Shown: positions 49,200-60,234, numbered from the stretch's first letter. The stretch: 64,000 nucleotides of DNA from Trichomonas vaginalis G3 (GCF_026262505.1 NC_067206.1:1612001-1676000); one strand, 5' to 3'. Notes: generated by a model not told the origin, from the letters alone. A program made the numbers and translations.

Positions 49200-49985
49200 A
49201 TGACAACATCAGAGAACACAACAACTGCTATCGTTCATGAAGCCATAAATGAAGAATATGAATACATACAGTATAACAAACAGTTACGTCTCATTCATTC
49301 AGTCAAAGACGATATGTACCAAATGCAAAGTATAATGAATGCTCTTCGTTCTACAAAGCAAGCATATCATTGGTTTGAAAACCAACAGACAAAAGAACTT
49401 TTAGAAGAATTTCCTCATATGATTGCTTTGCAGAATGAAGAGATTCCGTACGAAAATCGCAAGAATTTGGCTCCTGGTTTGAAAGGTTATTATGTTCATA
49501 GACTTTTAGTAAACGCTGTAGCAACGTGGGCTTCACCTCGTTATGCTTGTTATATTTTCATGATGTTAGATGAACTATATAAAGCAAAAGATGAAGTCAT
49601 TGAATCCAAAGACAAAAGCATACAGAAAAGAATACCGCGTTCAGTACCAAAAGGAAAGGAAAAGAGTTATAAGTATATGATATATACTGAAGAGTTGGAG
49701 AAAGAAGAAGACAGAGATATGGTTATGTTGCATTTAGTGAGAAGAAACAACAAGAGCTTTTACGACTTAGCTAAGATATATAAATCTGACAGAAACTGGT
49801 TCTATCGTGAAAACTTACCGATTTCAATGACACCGAATAAACAAATAAAGGAAATTGTCAAAAATACTCTTCCTCAAACACACTATGACATCAAAGGTTG
49901 CACAATACTTACATTCAAAGAAGACTTAACATTACTGAAGGAAAAAATAACAGAATATTTCGATAACTTCAAAGAGGAAGAATGA
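49200..49985 (+). CDS. KilA-N domain protein with conserved C-terminal domain (P3)
   Basis: 261 residues from MTTSENTTTAIVHEAINEEY. KilA-N signature: HWFENQQTKELLEEF, then LKGYYVHRLLVNAVATWASP with RYACYIFMMLDEL. The C-terminal domain (KYMIYTEELEKEEDRDMVML to EDLTLLKEKITEYF) matches the P1 gene at 4,103-4,906. The part between KELLEEF and APGLKGYYV is variable between copies and is the segment amplified as 57-bp repeats in P1. The frame is open and complete. Likely DNA-binding regulator. Confidence 0.8.
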   Translation: MTTSENTTTAIVHEAINEEYEYIQYNKQLRLIHSVKDDMYQMQSIMNALRSTKQAYHWFENQQTKELLEEFPHMIALQNEEIPYENRKNLAPGLKGYYVHRLLVNAVATWASPRYACYIFMMLDELYKAKDEVIESKDKSIQKRIPRSVPKGKEKSYKYMIYTEELEKEEDRDMVMLHLVRRNNKSFYDLAKIYKSDRNWFYRENLPISMTPNKQIKEIVKNTLPQTHYDIKGCTILTFKEDLTLLKEKITEYFDNFKEEE

Positions 49986-50159
49986 AAAAAAATCTCGTCT
50001 GGTGCCACGTTAGGACCATAGTGGAGAAAACCATGATAAAAAACAAAACCCTTCGTCAAGTTTATTTTGTTTTTACCATTTAATTGTTTCCATAAACGCT
50101 CCATGTCGAACATAATTGACGAAGAGAGAATCGTCTGATCGTCAAGTTTATTTTGTTTT

Positions 50160-50485
50160 TACCATTTAATTGTTTCCATTAACGATAACATTAACGATAA
50201 CATAAACGATAACATTAACGATAACATAAACGATAACATAAACGATAACATTAACGATAACATTAACGATAACATAAACGATAACATTAACGATAACATA
50301 AACGATAACATTAACGATAACATTAACGATAACATAAACGATAACATTAACGATAACATAAACGATAACATTAACGATAACATAAACGATAACATTAACG
50401 ATAACATAAATGCTCCATGTCAATTATGTTCGACACTGATAACATTAACGATAACATAAACGATAACATTAACGATAACATTCAT
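50160..50485. repeat. 12-bp repeat array (aacgataacatt/aacgataacata)
   Basis: About 25 copies of a 12-base unit in two versions, cgataacattaa and cgataacataaa, in irregular order. A ~30-base break with a KilA-N 3' flank copy lies near 50,410-50,435. Open frames in the array are translations of the repeat (MLSLMLSFML type) and were not called genes. Confidence 0.9.
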
Positions 50486-50499
50486 TTTTGCATTAATCC

Positions 50500-50600
50500 T
50501 GCTGTGTTGTCAAAATGTCATGTTGTCATCATTTTTAAGAGAAGTTAATTAACCTGGTGACACATAGTGACGTGGTGACACCATCAGTTATTCAAAAATA
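50500..50600. repeat. Single diverged copy of the P2 ~122-bp repeat (P3)
   Basis: tgttgtcaaaatgtcatgtt, then gaagttaattaacctggtga, then cgtggtgacaccatcagtta and ttcaaaaataaa follow the P2 inverted array unit in the same order with several changes. It lies directly next to the 3' end of the SSB-like gene. A repeat shared by two elements near replication genes suggests a functional DNA site. Confidence 0.8.
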
Positions 50601-50607
50601 AATTTTC

Positions 50608-51081
50608 TTATAAAGCTTCATGGTCTATTTCTTCAACCATTTCACTTCCTTCGTCAATGTCAATAGAAGCTTCTTCAACCTTTGGTAAGAATTTCTGTAT
50701 AACATCTTTGTTCGTTATTGTCTTCAGAGATGAAGGATAATATTTCACAGATGTTTCACCCTTCTTATATTCTTTCTGTTCGGAAAGATTTAAAGCAATA
50801 CTGAAGAAGTCAATGTTAGAGTTCTTTATGACAGTATAATGAGTATCTTTGACATTCACGAAGAAACTCTTTTGTTTCAAAACTACTGCTAACTCTTGTG
50901 AAGTATAACGTTTGCGGTCAATGACGATAGCTAATGGTCTGACATACTGACCAAACTTAGATTCTTTCACAAACTTCTTGTTAAAGATAACATTAACATT
51001 TGAAGCATTATTGAACTCATTCTTGATGGCAGTAGCGAGAGCATTGTATGAAAAGAACTTGCAATCTTGCATGTGTTTCAT
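50608..51081 (-). CDS. Small protein with acidic C-tail, possible ssDNA-binding protein (P3)
   Basis: 157 residues (or 154 from the second Met, MQDCKFFSYNALATA). It has VNVIFNKKFVKES and YVRPLAIVIDRKRY strands, then KYYPSSLKTITNKD, and ends in a long acidic tail (DIDEGSEMVEEIDHEAL). The same order occurs at 2,289 (P1) and 25,217 (P2). It is divergent from the DNA polymerase gene with a 90-base shared spacer, which fits a replication role. Function is inferred. Confidence 0.55.
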   Translation of the reverse strand: MKHMQDCKFFSYNALATAIKNEFNNASNVNVIFNKKFVKESKFGQYVRPLAIVIDRKRYTSQELAVVLKQKSFFVNVKDTHYTVIKNSNIDFFSIALNLSEQKEYKKGETSVKYYPSSLKTITNKDVIQKFLPKVEEASIDIDEGSEMVEEIDHEAL

Positions 51082-51170
51082 TAAAATAAAAATATTAAAT
51101 TATTTTGAAAAATAACTTAAAAAATCTAATCTAATTTTTTCAAAAAATATTTTTTTATTTCCTACTAAAG

Positions 51171-54100
51171 ATGTATCGGAAGTTGTCTAAGTTAGAACAC
51201 TCGGAAATAAAACAACTTCTTACAGAAGCTAATATAGATGTTGCAAAGCATTACGCAACAAACAAAAAAGCACTCGCTGACATCCTCAATGACTATAATG
51301 GTGCAATAAGTTATGATAGAATTCATGAGTTCATAAAGCCGCAACGCGGCGAGGACGAAGTCCATGCAAGAGCATTTCCTTTAAATGACGTTGCTATTGA
51401 CTTATATCATAGACGTTCAGTACCTCATGAAGTAAGAAGAGAAATGTTTGACATAACAAATGCAAACGTTGGTGAAACAAGAAGAAGAGACGACACACTG
51501 AAACAACAGAGAAGAGAGATGTTTAAGAGCGCTATAGAACAAGTTCGCAAAGCTAACGATGTCCTTCGTTCCATTGACGACAAACCAAAAGAAGGTGAGA
51601 GATGGTTAAAGAAAGATGAAGAGAATAGGAAGAGGAATGTTAAGACAGGCAATAGACTCATTGACTTTAACATCGAAGCTTTAGATGAACCAAACAGAGA
51701 CTACTTACACAAACATTTCGGTAAGGTTTTCATGAGACTCTTAGAGAAGATTAAAATAAACTCCCAACAAAGATGGATGGTATGTTATAAACTTGGTGGA
51801 AAGTATGAATGTTCTACGTTAAACCTCAATAATATTGGAACATTACTACATCAGCTCTTGAAGGAGAACTTTATATCAGAGATAGAAGCAAATGCTGCAG
51901 GTATTGTTGAAATGCACTATGACTTCTTCTTGACAAACATAAAGAATCTTACTGAAATAAAGATGTATGATTTAACAGAATATGAAGGCTTAACGATGTC
52001 AGATGTAAAGAAAGGCAAACCAAAAAAGAGACCATATAGAGATGAAAGCACACTGACAAATGACCAGAAAGCCATTTTGGAAGCTCTTAAGCAAACAGGA
52101 AACCCAGCACTTATAGAAAGCTTTTGGAAAGATAATGGTGAAAAGAAGTTTTATAAGAAGAGAAGCGGTCAGTTCTGGAAGTATCTTTGCACATTACCTA
52201 TAAATCTTGAACGCTACCAAATCTTCAATGAACTGAACAAAAGAACTGCAACACTTATGACAGAAGATAACTGCTTCGTTTATGCTTGCATTCAGGCTGG
52301 AGTAAATGAAGAAACTATTGACCACATGAGAGAAGTCATTCGTGTTAGAGACTTTCCTCAAAGTAAAGTACAAGAAATTTCTGACGCAACAGGTATAGCA
52401 TTTAATGTTACCATTGGTTACTTCAATGACTCAAGACATAATGAAATAAAGAGATACATACCAAAAGAATGTGAAACTGTTCGAACTATTGACTTACTTC
52501 TTGTTGAAGACCACTACATGCTAAATGAAAGATTACCAATGACAACATATTTCATTCGCAACTATATAGAAATCTTGAAGGAGTGTGGTGGAATGAACAT
52601 TGAGAAACAGATGAAGATTTATACAAAGAGAGAGAACAAATATATTGTTCGTTATGATAGAACAACACCGTTATGGGATGTTATGAAAACATTGTGGGAG
52701 TGCAAATATTTCGAACCTATTTCTTATGGAGAACTTTTCACATATACGACTGACTTATATAAACAGAACCTTGCACCATTTAAAGATTTGACATATGCTC
52801 CAAAGTATTGTGTACAACTGAAGAAGAAAGCCGAGTCAAAAGAAGTAAATAAAGCTAAATGTAAGTTCATTCCTGAGCACGTTTTCTTTGCTGACTTTGA
52901 GTGTAGCACTGATGGAGTTCATAAAGCTTTAACATTGTTATGACAGTGAAGATGGTTCAGTGAGTGAAAGCATTTGGGGTCAGAACTGTGCAACAGAATT
53001 TTTGGAACGACTTCCTGACAAGAGTTTAATATATTTCCATAACCTCAGTTATGATATAAACTTCATCTTAAGACACATGACAGAAGTGAAAGGAACTCCC
53101 ATCATTAAAGGTTCACGAACAATGCAATAACTGGCTATATAAAGGAAGCAATCATTATTAAAATTCATACACTGTTATAAATAAGAAGCTTAAACTATTT
53201 CCTGAAATGTTTCATTTGCAGTGTGGTGAAAAGGAAGTATTTCCGTATCAATATTATTCAAGCTCTTTTTAGCAAATGACAACAGAACTGGTGTCATTTC
53301 TGAAGCGTGTAAGTTTATCCGGATGCGATACGTTCATGAAAAACATAGATTCCATCAAAGGTTGCAGAATAGATGAAAACCACTTCGACTTAGAAAAGTA
53401 TAGCACATTTTATTGCAAACAAGATGTAAGAATTTTAAGAGAAGGTTTTGTTAAGTTCCGCAATGACATATTAAAGAATTTGATTTAAACGTTTATGACT
53501 ACGTTAGTATTTGTTCTATTGCTAACAAATTGTTTGAGAACAGAGTGTACTTCCCGAATGGAAATTTATATGACCTCTCAAATAAACCAAGAGAATTTAT
53601 TTCACGCTGTATTCAAGGTGGAAGATGTATGCTGTCAGATAACATGAAACAAAAGAGCGAAAAGAAACTCATTGCTGATTTCGACGCTGTTTCATTATAT
53701 CCATCAGCTATAGCAAGACTTTATACTTTAGAAGGTATTCCAAAGGTTATGAAGAAAGAAATGTTAAGCACAGAGTATCTCATGAGACATTTATTCGATG
53801 ACGACCAAAAGGAACCCATTGGTGAAAAGTTTATGTCTGGCTTCTTTGTTCTCATTAAGATAACAGAGATTGGAATACATAGACACTTTCCTTTAATAGT
53901 TTGTGACCCTGAACTAAATCCAGAACTTAACGTTCCCAGAAGTTCAAACACTTGCTGTTTAATGTATGTTGACCATATAACATTACAAGACCTCATAAAA
54001 TATCAAGGTGTCAAATGTGAAGTGTTGCAAGGATACTATTACGATGGAAACAGAGATATTAGAATAAGAGATGAAGTAAAGAAGTTGTTTGAGTTAAGGT

Positions 54101-54937
54101 TAAAGTATAAGAAAGAAGGAAATCCTTTGCAAGAAAATATAAAGCTCATTCTGAACAGTATTTATGGCAAAACTATTCTATCTCCTATTGAGTCAAAAAT
54201 AACCATAGTAAATGACAAAGATGCTATAAGATATGCCATCAGAAACTACAACCATATAGTGAAGTTCGAAGGTTTGGATGGTTCAGATAAAACTATTTTC
54301 AAGCTAACGAAAAGCATTTGCAGACACTTTAACTTCTGTCCACTTGGTGTTAACATTCTGTCTATGTCGAAGAGAATAATGTGAAGTATTCTGTACTGCT
54401 GAAGATATGGGACTTCAAATATTTTACCAGGACTGTGATAGCATGCATATTTTCAATGAAGACATACCAAAGCTTGCAGCAGAGTTTAAGAAGAGATACG
54501 GTCGCGAACTTATAGGAAAGAACCTTGGTCAATTTCATTCTGACTTCGCAGAAATAACACCTGGAAAACAAAGTTTAGCATACAAGTCAATATTTTGTGG
54601 AAAGAAGACCTACATAGACTTACTCACTAACGATTTAAATGAAGTTGCATTCCATGCACGTTGCAAAGGTGTCAAACAAGACGTCCTTGCTTTAACAGCA
54701 AATGAAATGTTTCCTGAAGCTATACAATGCTATTACAATGAAGATAAGAACATTCACATACCTGTTGGAACATATGACAAAGACTCTGAGTTCAGTTTAA
54801 TGAAACTTTACAAAGCACTTCATGATGGTCAAGAGATTGGATTTGACTTATGTAAGTCTTCTAGTCCTTGCTTTGCTGAAAAGTTTAACTTCTCAATAAC
54901 GACTAAAACAAGCTTTATTCGTAAGTTGAAGTTCTGA
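51171..54937 (+). CDS. Protein-primed family B DNA polymerase (P3)
   Basis: The ~600-residue N-terminal region includes a Cys/His module (DNCFVYACIQAGVNEETIDH to LLLVEDHYML) that resembles a papain/OTU-like peptidase arrangement. Exonuclease motif I is FFADFECSTDG, motif II in LIYFHNLSYDINFILRHM, motif III FYCKQDVRIL. Polymerase motifs: A DFDAVSLYPSAIA, B ENIKLILNSIYGKTIL, C QDCDSMHIFNED. This is the replicase of Polintons, starting from a terminal protein. It is broken in several places. It lies next to the SSB-like gene. Confidence 0.9.
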
Positions 54938-55018
54938 GGTCATTTATTTTTGTCAGCAATGAGGTCATTCGTGATAAAAATAAGCCGCTAGCGGCAAGGG
55001 CGAAGCCCATGTGGTCAT

Positions 55019-55874
55019 TTACAATACTGCGATGGTAGAGTTTAAGAGTTGTGCTTCAATGTAGAGACAGTCCTTATGGTCTGGAGGTAAGAACACTGGG
55101 CAGTTATGGTCATGAGTGGAGAACATGTCTATCCAAAACTCACGATTGAAGCCAGTTAATTTATAGTATTTAGGGTTAGGAAGTGGTGAAGTTCTTGTAT
55201 GACCAATGAACTCATTTTCAACTCCCTTACTTAAGTTTGAATATAATATAGCTTGCTTTCTATCCCAAATGCCAGGTGTTACAATCTTTGAAAATTCATT
55301 TTTCCTCGGAAGCATTGCATCATAATTGAAAACATTCTTGAAATCATCACTTGGTTCAGAGATTTGAAATCTTATACGTAATGGATTTTCTTTCTTTTTA
55401 GCTACTTCATTGAATGGTGAATATATAACAAACTGACAGTCATGAGTTCCATCTTCATTTTCATTAAATTCATAATGAAAGTCTATAAGTTGTGGCTGAC
55501 TACCTTCTTCTTTCAGTTGTGCAAGAAACTCACGTAAAGGCTGTAAAGTTTGTACTTCAATGTTGAACTTTTTCTCGAACATCTCATTAAATGAAATCAT
55601 ACATTGCAACAATGTTGTATCGTCTTTAAAGTATTTGTATATGTGAATGTTTTGGGCGCTTAAAGACTGTTCGTCATTTTCTATCTCGACTTGAAGTATA
55701 AAGTCAACCTTTCTGAAAGCACGTGTTATATACATATGTTATGCCAATGTACTTCTCTTCATTTATGTTCACAATCCAGTCTGTTGGAAACTTAAACGTT
55801 ACTCTGTTCCCCTTTATTTTGACGTCAGGGTTTTCACTACTGAACGCAACAGATAAAGGTATTTGTCTATACAT
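55019..55874 (-). CDS. Putative minor capsid-type protein (P3)
   Basis: Starts MYRQIPLSVAFSSENPDVKI and includes RVTFKFPTDWIVNINEEKYI. The downstream part has FRKVDFILQVEIENDEQSL, NVFNYDAMLPRKNEFSKIVT and the end LPPDHKDCLYIEAQLL. The NVF(N/D)-x-D-A and final YIEAQL/YLELSF landmarks tie it to the P1 copies at 11,845 and 16,687. It lies near the major capsid gene. A minor capsid or penton role is inferred. It is broken. Confidence 0.5.
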
Positions 55875-56175
55875 TTAGTTCGATAAAAATAAACCATTTA
55901 CTCTTTCTTTGCTTCAGCTTCTTTAGCTTTTGCTTCAGCTTCTTCTCTTCTTCAGCTTCTTCTCTAGCTTTCTTCGCCAGCAAACGTGGGTTCTTTTGTC
56001 TTCCAGCAGCTAATGCAGCAAGTTGTTTTTCACTAAGTTTTCTCTTTGGTCTCTCTGGCTTTTGTTCTTGTTTTTGTTCCTTCAGTTCGGATAAAATTTG
56101 CTCACGAATTTCTTTCTTCAATGCTTCAACATCTATGACCCCTTGGGTCTTGTCCGTAGGGCTTGTCTGAGTCAT
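55867..56175 (-). CDS. Lys/Glu-rich coiled-coil protein (P3)
   Basis: MTQTSPTDKTQGVIDVEALK, then EIREQILSELKEQKQEQKPE and KRKLSEKQLAALAAGRQKNP, ending in a long charged helix of Glu/Lys/Ala repeats. The KRKLSEKQLAALAAGRQK part recalls nucleic-acid-binding A/K-rich helices. It could be a DNA-packing or scaffold protein (inferred). The 3' end overlaps the start of the minor capsid-type gene, and it is broken there. Confidence 0.5.
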   Translation of the reverse strand: MTQTSPTDKTQGVIDVEALKKEIREQILSELKEQKQEQKPERPKRKLSEKQLAALAAGRQKNPRLLAKKAREEAEEEKKLKQKLKKLKQRKSKWFIFIELNV

Positions 56176-56220
56176 TTGACTGCAGATAAAAAACAAAATT
56201 AAAACTTTAACCGATGTAAA

Positions 56221-56643
56221 ATGAGCTTGTCAAAATCAGAGCGAGAGTCTATTATATTAAATGACGCAAGAGGAATACAACATCCTTTCTATTACGTAAG
56301 TCAGAGTAAAGATGGTAAAATATACGTAAGAAAAAGAAAGGTTCCATTAGCGAATGCAGAAAGCGACAACATTAAGGTGCATGGCACCGAGGGCGAAGCC
56401 CATATAAAACCTTCTGTTCAAACTGAGCCAAAAAGAACAGAAGAAAAGAAGCCAGATGTACTTTCAATAACGAACCAAGAGCTTATTGCAAAGTTCGTGA
56501 ATTTCATTGAAAAACAAACCGAGTCAAAGAACCTGACGCCAGTGAAAGAAGTTGAGACAAAAGAGAATGTACAGTTCATTGAAAATGTCAAGAAACAACT
56601 TCCACCACGAATGCCAAGAAGAAGAGTGAGAATAATGAAGTAA
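56221..56643 (+). CDS. Hypothetical 140-residue protein (P3)
   Basis: An intact frame: MSLSKSERESIILNDARGIQ, then HPFYYVSQSKDGKIYVRKRK, a polar linker, and a basic C-terminus (LPPRMPRRRVRIMK). The DGKIYVRKRK segment parallels DGRVQFRKIKQPL of the gene at 58,783. The basic Arg/Pro-rich end is like DNA-binding core proteins of virions. It is divergent from the Lys/Glu-rich gene, 45 bases apart, and precedes the major capsid gene by 27 bases. Confidence 0.55.
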   Translation: MSLSKSERESIILNDARGIQHPFYYVSQSKDGKIYVRKRKVPLANAESDNIKVHGTEGEAHIKPSVQTEPKRTEEKKPDVLSITNQELIAKFVNFIEKQTESKNLTPVKEVETKENVQFIENVKKQLPPRMPRRRVRIMK

Positions 56644-56670
56644 ATAGATATTTTTATCTGAAGTAAATAC

Positions 56671-58245
56671 ATGCAGAACGAACAGCTAAACGAATTTACT
56701 CCAGCAGAGCATATTCATCAGATTCGCTCATATTTCGATATCATAGACAATGCAGTTCAAATTGGTGACACTAATAGAAAATATTCTGACGCAAAGATTC
56801 CATCACAACCTGGAACTGCTAAAGATAACACATGGGTAACATTCAATCTCTCACCTCCTGGTGAAAATATGTTGGACCTTTACAATACATTCATTACGTA
56901 TAAAATGGAAGGTCAATTTATTGTAGATAAAGAAATTGGTTCAGGTTCCAATAAAACAAACCCACCAGGATTTTGGATTGGTTTCGATGACGCTTTCTAT
57001 GCAGTTGCTGGATATCAAATCCTTGCAAATGGTCGTATCGTATATTCTCAAGACAACGCAAGAGAAGAAGCATATATAACTTCAAACTCACAAACTACCG
57101 AACAAATAAAGAAAGTAGATGTTTTCTCAAAGACTCGACATGAAGATGTATGGAGTCATTCGGGAACATGCAGAACAGGACAAATTGTTAGTGGTCCAAT
57201 TACAGCAGGAAAATCATTTGATTTTAAGCTTCGTTTAAGAATTCCTGTTAGAAGATTCCTTCCATTAGAAGCTATTCGATTTATTCCAGCTTTTGCAGGA
57301 AACATTCAGCTTAAAGTAAAGTTCAGTAGCGACGCCTTACAATGCACATCTATATCTGTAAATGATATCATTGCTTTCAATCCAACTCTTAAAGTTGCAT
57401 TTGCTTCAGATTCAAATCCACCGACAAATAAATTTGTTCCATGGAATGAACCATTCACTATGATAACGAAGGCAGTAGAAGCTAGTGGAACAGTTACTAT
57501 TACAACTGTAACCCAGCAACTATTTCGAACAAAGATGGATTTTAATGAATGTTTCATTCATCCAAAGTCATTCTCTTTAGACCCTAACATTTATACAGAA
57601 CTTGTAGAACATTATACAAACGAGGCTTTATGTTTTCCTGTTAAAGTTATGGATTGGATTCCTATGGACGGTTCATTCTCAAAGAATACAGATAGTTCAA
57701 GTGCAACATTTACAGCAGCTTATACGCCTATTAATGTTAAAAGTATTTGGGCACTATTTAGAAAGAAAGACAACTATTATGTTAATTTTGAGAACCCTAA
57801 GTTTAAATATCTTCAGCTTTCCATGGGAGCTTATGGAAATATGCCTGCAGAACCTGAAAAATCATATGGACCTGTATTTTATGAAATGGTTGCGAACGCC
57901 CTGCAATACAAACAATGATATGATAGGATTTAATGAAGATGTTATGAGGTCATTGGTGGATGATGGTAGTGTGGAACATAAATGGGATAGCTATGACAAC
58001 ACACATTTCTTATGTGGTTTTCCAAACAGAAGTGGACTTTTGCTTCCAGTAAGGTCAAACATCTACTGCTCCAATAACATACAATTGTCTGTTAAAGGAC
58101 CTATTGAACTAGCAACTGAAAATGTACCAAAGCCACTTATTGGATTTATGAGGGATTGTTGCTTTGCATTCAGGTGCGTGCTAATGGCATCCCCATAATA
58201 AGATTAGATGACTATAACTTAGCTACGGACGACAGTGAGGAATAA
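56671..58245 (+). CDS. Major capsid protein, double jelly-roll type (P3)
   Basis: About 520 residues from MQNEQLNEFTPAEHIHQIRS. The first part includes NTWVTFNLSPPGENMLDLYN, FWIGFDDAFYAVAGYQILAN, a loop GTCRTGQIVSGPITAGKSFD, and FKLRLRIPVRRFLPLEAIRF then FAGNIQLKVKF, all beta-rich and matching first-barrel strands of capsid-bearing elements. The later part has WDSYDNTHFLCGFPNRSG, aligned with the P2 gene. Capsomer function is inferred from length, strand pattern and neighbours. It is broken. Confidence 0.75.
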
Positions 58246-58275
58246 AGGATGAACGTTTATTTTTAAAGCTTATAA

Positions 58276-58734
58276 ATGAGTTCTTCATCAAGCTCTCGTG
58301 AACCTTCACCATCTATGAAACAAACTTTACCAAACGATTATGGAGCACCTATTGAATATTTCTTACGAGCTGCACAATGGCAAAGAGCAGTCTCACCAAG
58401 GTTAGGTGTTCCACCAGCTCCTGTCAAAAATAGCATTTGGTCAAGTCCTTATATAAGATATGGTCTCCCACTAGGTTTGCTAGCTACAGCAGGAGCAGTT
58501 ATGATGTTGAAAAGAAATAAAGCAAATGTTGTAAATAATACTGAAGTAGCTGAAGTTAAACAAATTCCAACACCTTCGCCAAAACCAACGCCTTCACAAG
58601 CAAAACCTTCAATGACTCCTGAACCTATGGAAGTACAAACTCCTGTTCAAAAGTCAACTCCTAAACCGACTCCAACATTTAAACCAGAACCTACTCCTCA
58701 AATAAATCGTAAAACTCCTGCGTTTCCTTACTGA
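58276..58734 (+). CDS. Single-pass membrane protein with Pro-rich tail (P3)
   Basis: An intact 152-residue frame. Ser-rich start (MSSSSSSREPSPSMKQTLP), a hydrophobic helix (GLPLGLLATAGAVMML) with a basic stop (KRNK), and a Pro/Thr/Lys-rich tail of about 70 residues (TPSPKPTPSQAKPSMTPEPM). It follows the major capsid gene by 30 bases. The layout fits a virion membrane or minor structural protein; no family was recognised. Confidence 0.55.
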   Translation: MSSSSSSREPSPSMKQTLPNDYGAPIEYFLRAAQWQRAVSPRLGVPPAPVKNSIWSSPYIRYGLPLGLLATAGAVMMLKRNKANVVNNTEVAEVKQIPTPSPKPTPSQAKPSMTPEPMEVQTPVQKSTPKPTPTFKPEPTPQINRKTPAFPY

Positions 58735-58782
58735 AAAAATAACGTTATTTTTATTTAATATTAAAATTTTTATTTGATTGAA

Positions 58783-59019
58783 ATGACAAATAAAGTCACT
58801 GAAGCAATGAAACAAAAGTTTTTGGTAGAATACATTAAATCAGGAACTATTCCAGAAGGTTTTTACATTCATACTATGAAGGATGGTAGAGTTCAGTTTA
58901 GAAAGATAAAGCAACCATTAGATAAAGAAGGTATATTAAGGAAGATTAAACTTCATGAGGACAACATTGCTGAACTTAAGAAGAAGTTAGAAGAGTTGGA
59001 GAAAGGAAGAGAGTTATAA
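58783..59019 (+). CDS. Hypothetical 78-residue protein (P3)
   Basis: MTNKVTEAMKQKFLVEYIKS, then EGFYIHTMKDGRVQFRKIKQ and a charged C-terminal coiled coil (ENIAELKKKLEELEKGREL-type). An intact frame. The upstream Met at 58,774 is in the leader and less likely. The central DGRVQFRKIK strand resembles the 56,221 gene, so the two may share a small beta motif. Confidence 0.5.
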   Translation: MTNKVTEAMKQKFLVEYIKSGTIPEGFYIHTMKDGRVQFRKIKQPLDKEGILRKIKLHEDNIAELKKKLEELEKGREL

Positions 59020-59035
59020 AGCAATGAATTCAACA

Positions 59036-59090
59036 GGGTAGAAATGAGGTTAGAAATCGGGTTAGATATACCCTTCTACCCTAAATTTAT
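59036..59090. terminator. H3-type palindrome after the small gene (P3)
   Basis: agggtagaaatgaggttaga and gatatacccttctaccctaa are self-complementary at both ends and are followed by atttatttttg. It is a diverged copy of the H3 palindromes in P1. Position directly after a stop codon suggests a 3' end structure. Confidence 0.5.
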
Positions 59091-59170
59091 TTTTGGGCTA
59101 TGTTTTCATACGTGTGAGGGTGGTGATATCATTAATTTTTAAGTTTATTTTTTATTTTATTTTTAAATAA

Positions 59171-59497
59171 ATGACGAAAACTATTGAGATAACAAACTAC
59201 AACGGTCATGAGTTCAAGAATTTGTTCTTCGTTCCTCGTGAAAATACATTCTATCAGATACGAGGGAGAAAGGGTAAAGTTAGTTTGAGCGTTTATGAAG
59301 GAATGAAGAATGGAAAGTTTATACAAGCATACGATACAAACGGTAAACGTGTTTCATTAGCTTTGTCAAAACTTACTAACATTTATTTTGACAGTGACTT
59401 TGACTCTGACGATTGGAGCGACAGCAGCGATACTGAAGAATATGAAGTATTGTGTGAAGCACAGCAATGGGAGGAGTTGCAATACTTTTGTAAGTGA
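59171..59497 (+). CDS. Hypothetical 108-residue protein with acidic stretch (P3)
   Basis: MTKTIEITNYNGHEFKNLFF, then PRENTFYQIRGRKGKVSLSV and AYDTNGKRVSLALSKL, a compact strand-rich start; then an Asp/Ser-rich run (FDSDFDSDDWSDSSDTEEYE). An intact frame. No family was recognised. A T/A-rich leader of about 60 bases precedes it, like other genes of the element. Confidence 0.5.
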   Translation: MTKTIEITNYNGHEFKNLFFVPRENTFYQIRGRKGKVSLSVYEGMKNGKFIQAYDTNGKRVSLALSKLTNIYFDSDFDSDDWSDSSDTEEYEVLCEAQQWEELQYFCK

Positions 59498-60234
59498 GAA
59501 CGTTTATTTTTACAGTAGTGAAGTCGTTTGTGAAAACGTTAGTGAGGTTAAGTGGTTGGCGGCTTTATAAATATTTAAGGTTAAGTTGGTGTTGTCGTTT
59601 GTGTTGTAAAATATACGTTAACGGTTTTGTAAAGTGTCAAATTCACATATAATGGGTAAGGAGGCGCGCAGTGCCTCAGTACACAATATATGTATACTAA
59701 CTACAAATTACACGCCAAATCAAATGTATCAGCTGAAACCGAAATACACAAATGCAGATACAGAAAGGTTGTGGCAAATATGGGATACAGATACAGGCAT
59801 GACCGCTGTTGACACATTCACAGCGTAATAATAAACATAATTTTTTAATTTCATTTTTAACAAGTTTTTTTAAATGTATGTAATGAATAATTCATTAGAA
59901 TATGATAATGCACATTGTAACAGAATAGAACAATCACCAAATTTTTTTTGAAATTAAAAATAAAAGTAAAAAGTATAAAGTAATCTAACCAAAAAAGATA
60001 TTTAAAAGAATTTTGGAAAAAAGAATAAGGATAATGATATTATTTTAGATACACAATCGATGTACTGAAGAATAATCCGGTAAAATGATGATATAAAATT
60101 AGATTTTTACAAGTAGCTAAAAGAATAAAACTATAATATAAAATAAATGAAGTTTAATGAAACAATAAAGGTTAAATAAATAATAAAGATTTTTATTTTA
60201 TATCAGTATTGAGAAGAAGTAACAGCTGACACTT
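59498..60234. other. Non-coding tail of the chimeric unit
   Basis: A short frame at 59,634-59,828 (KPKYTNADTERLWQIWDTDT) has some coding look but no recognised family; a compact palindrome gaggcgcgcagtgcctc lies at about 59,658-59,674. From 59,830 the DNA is plain A/T-rich up to the right inverted repeat. The change of texture near 59,830 is the probable right edge of P3. No Polinton end sequence was found. Confidence 0.5.

Larger units (their letters stand above)
44411..59830. mobile_element. Polinton/Maverick P3 segment inside the TIR unit
   Basis: About 15.4 kb with fibre, integrase, two KilA-N genes, an SSB-like gene, DNA polymerase B, minor and major capsid genes and several small genes. 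No packaging ATPase, helicase, Polinton terminal repeat or 6-bp duplication was found at its edges. The left edge falls inside the fibre gene and abuts the transposase. It is broken, with about 8-12 interruptions. It may have been joined by recombination rather than by simple insertion. Confidence 0.75.

Noticed and set aside
50159-50423. Frames MLSLMLSFML... and VIVNVIVYVI...
   Set aside because: Translations of the 12-bp array; two frames are open at once.
59634-59828. Remaining C-terminal part of the TIR transposase
   Set aside because: The frame (KPKYTNADTERLWQIWDTDT) has no integrase landmarks; identity could not be supported.
44411-59830. P3 as a simple insertion with its own target duplication
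   Set aside because: No AG...CT terminal repeats or 6-bp duplication could be found at either edge.
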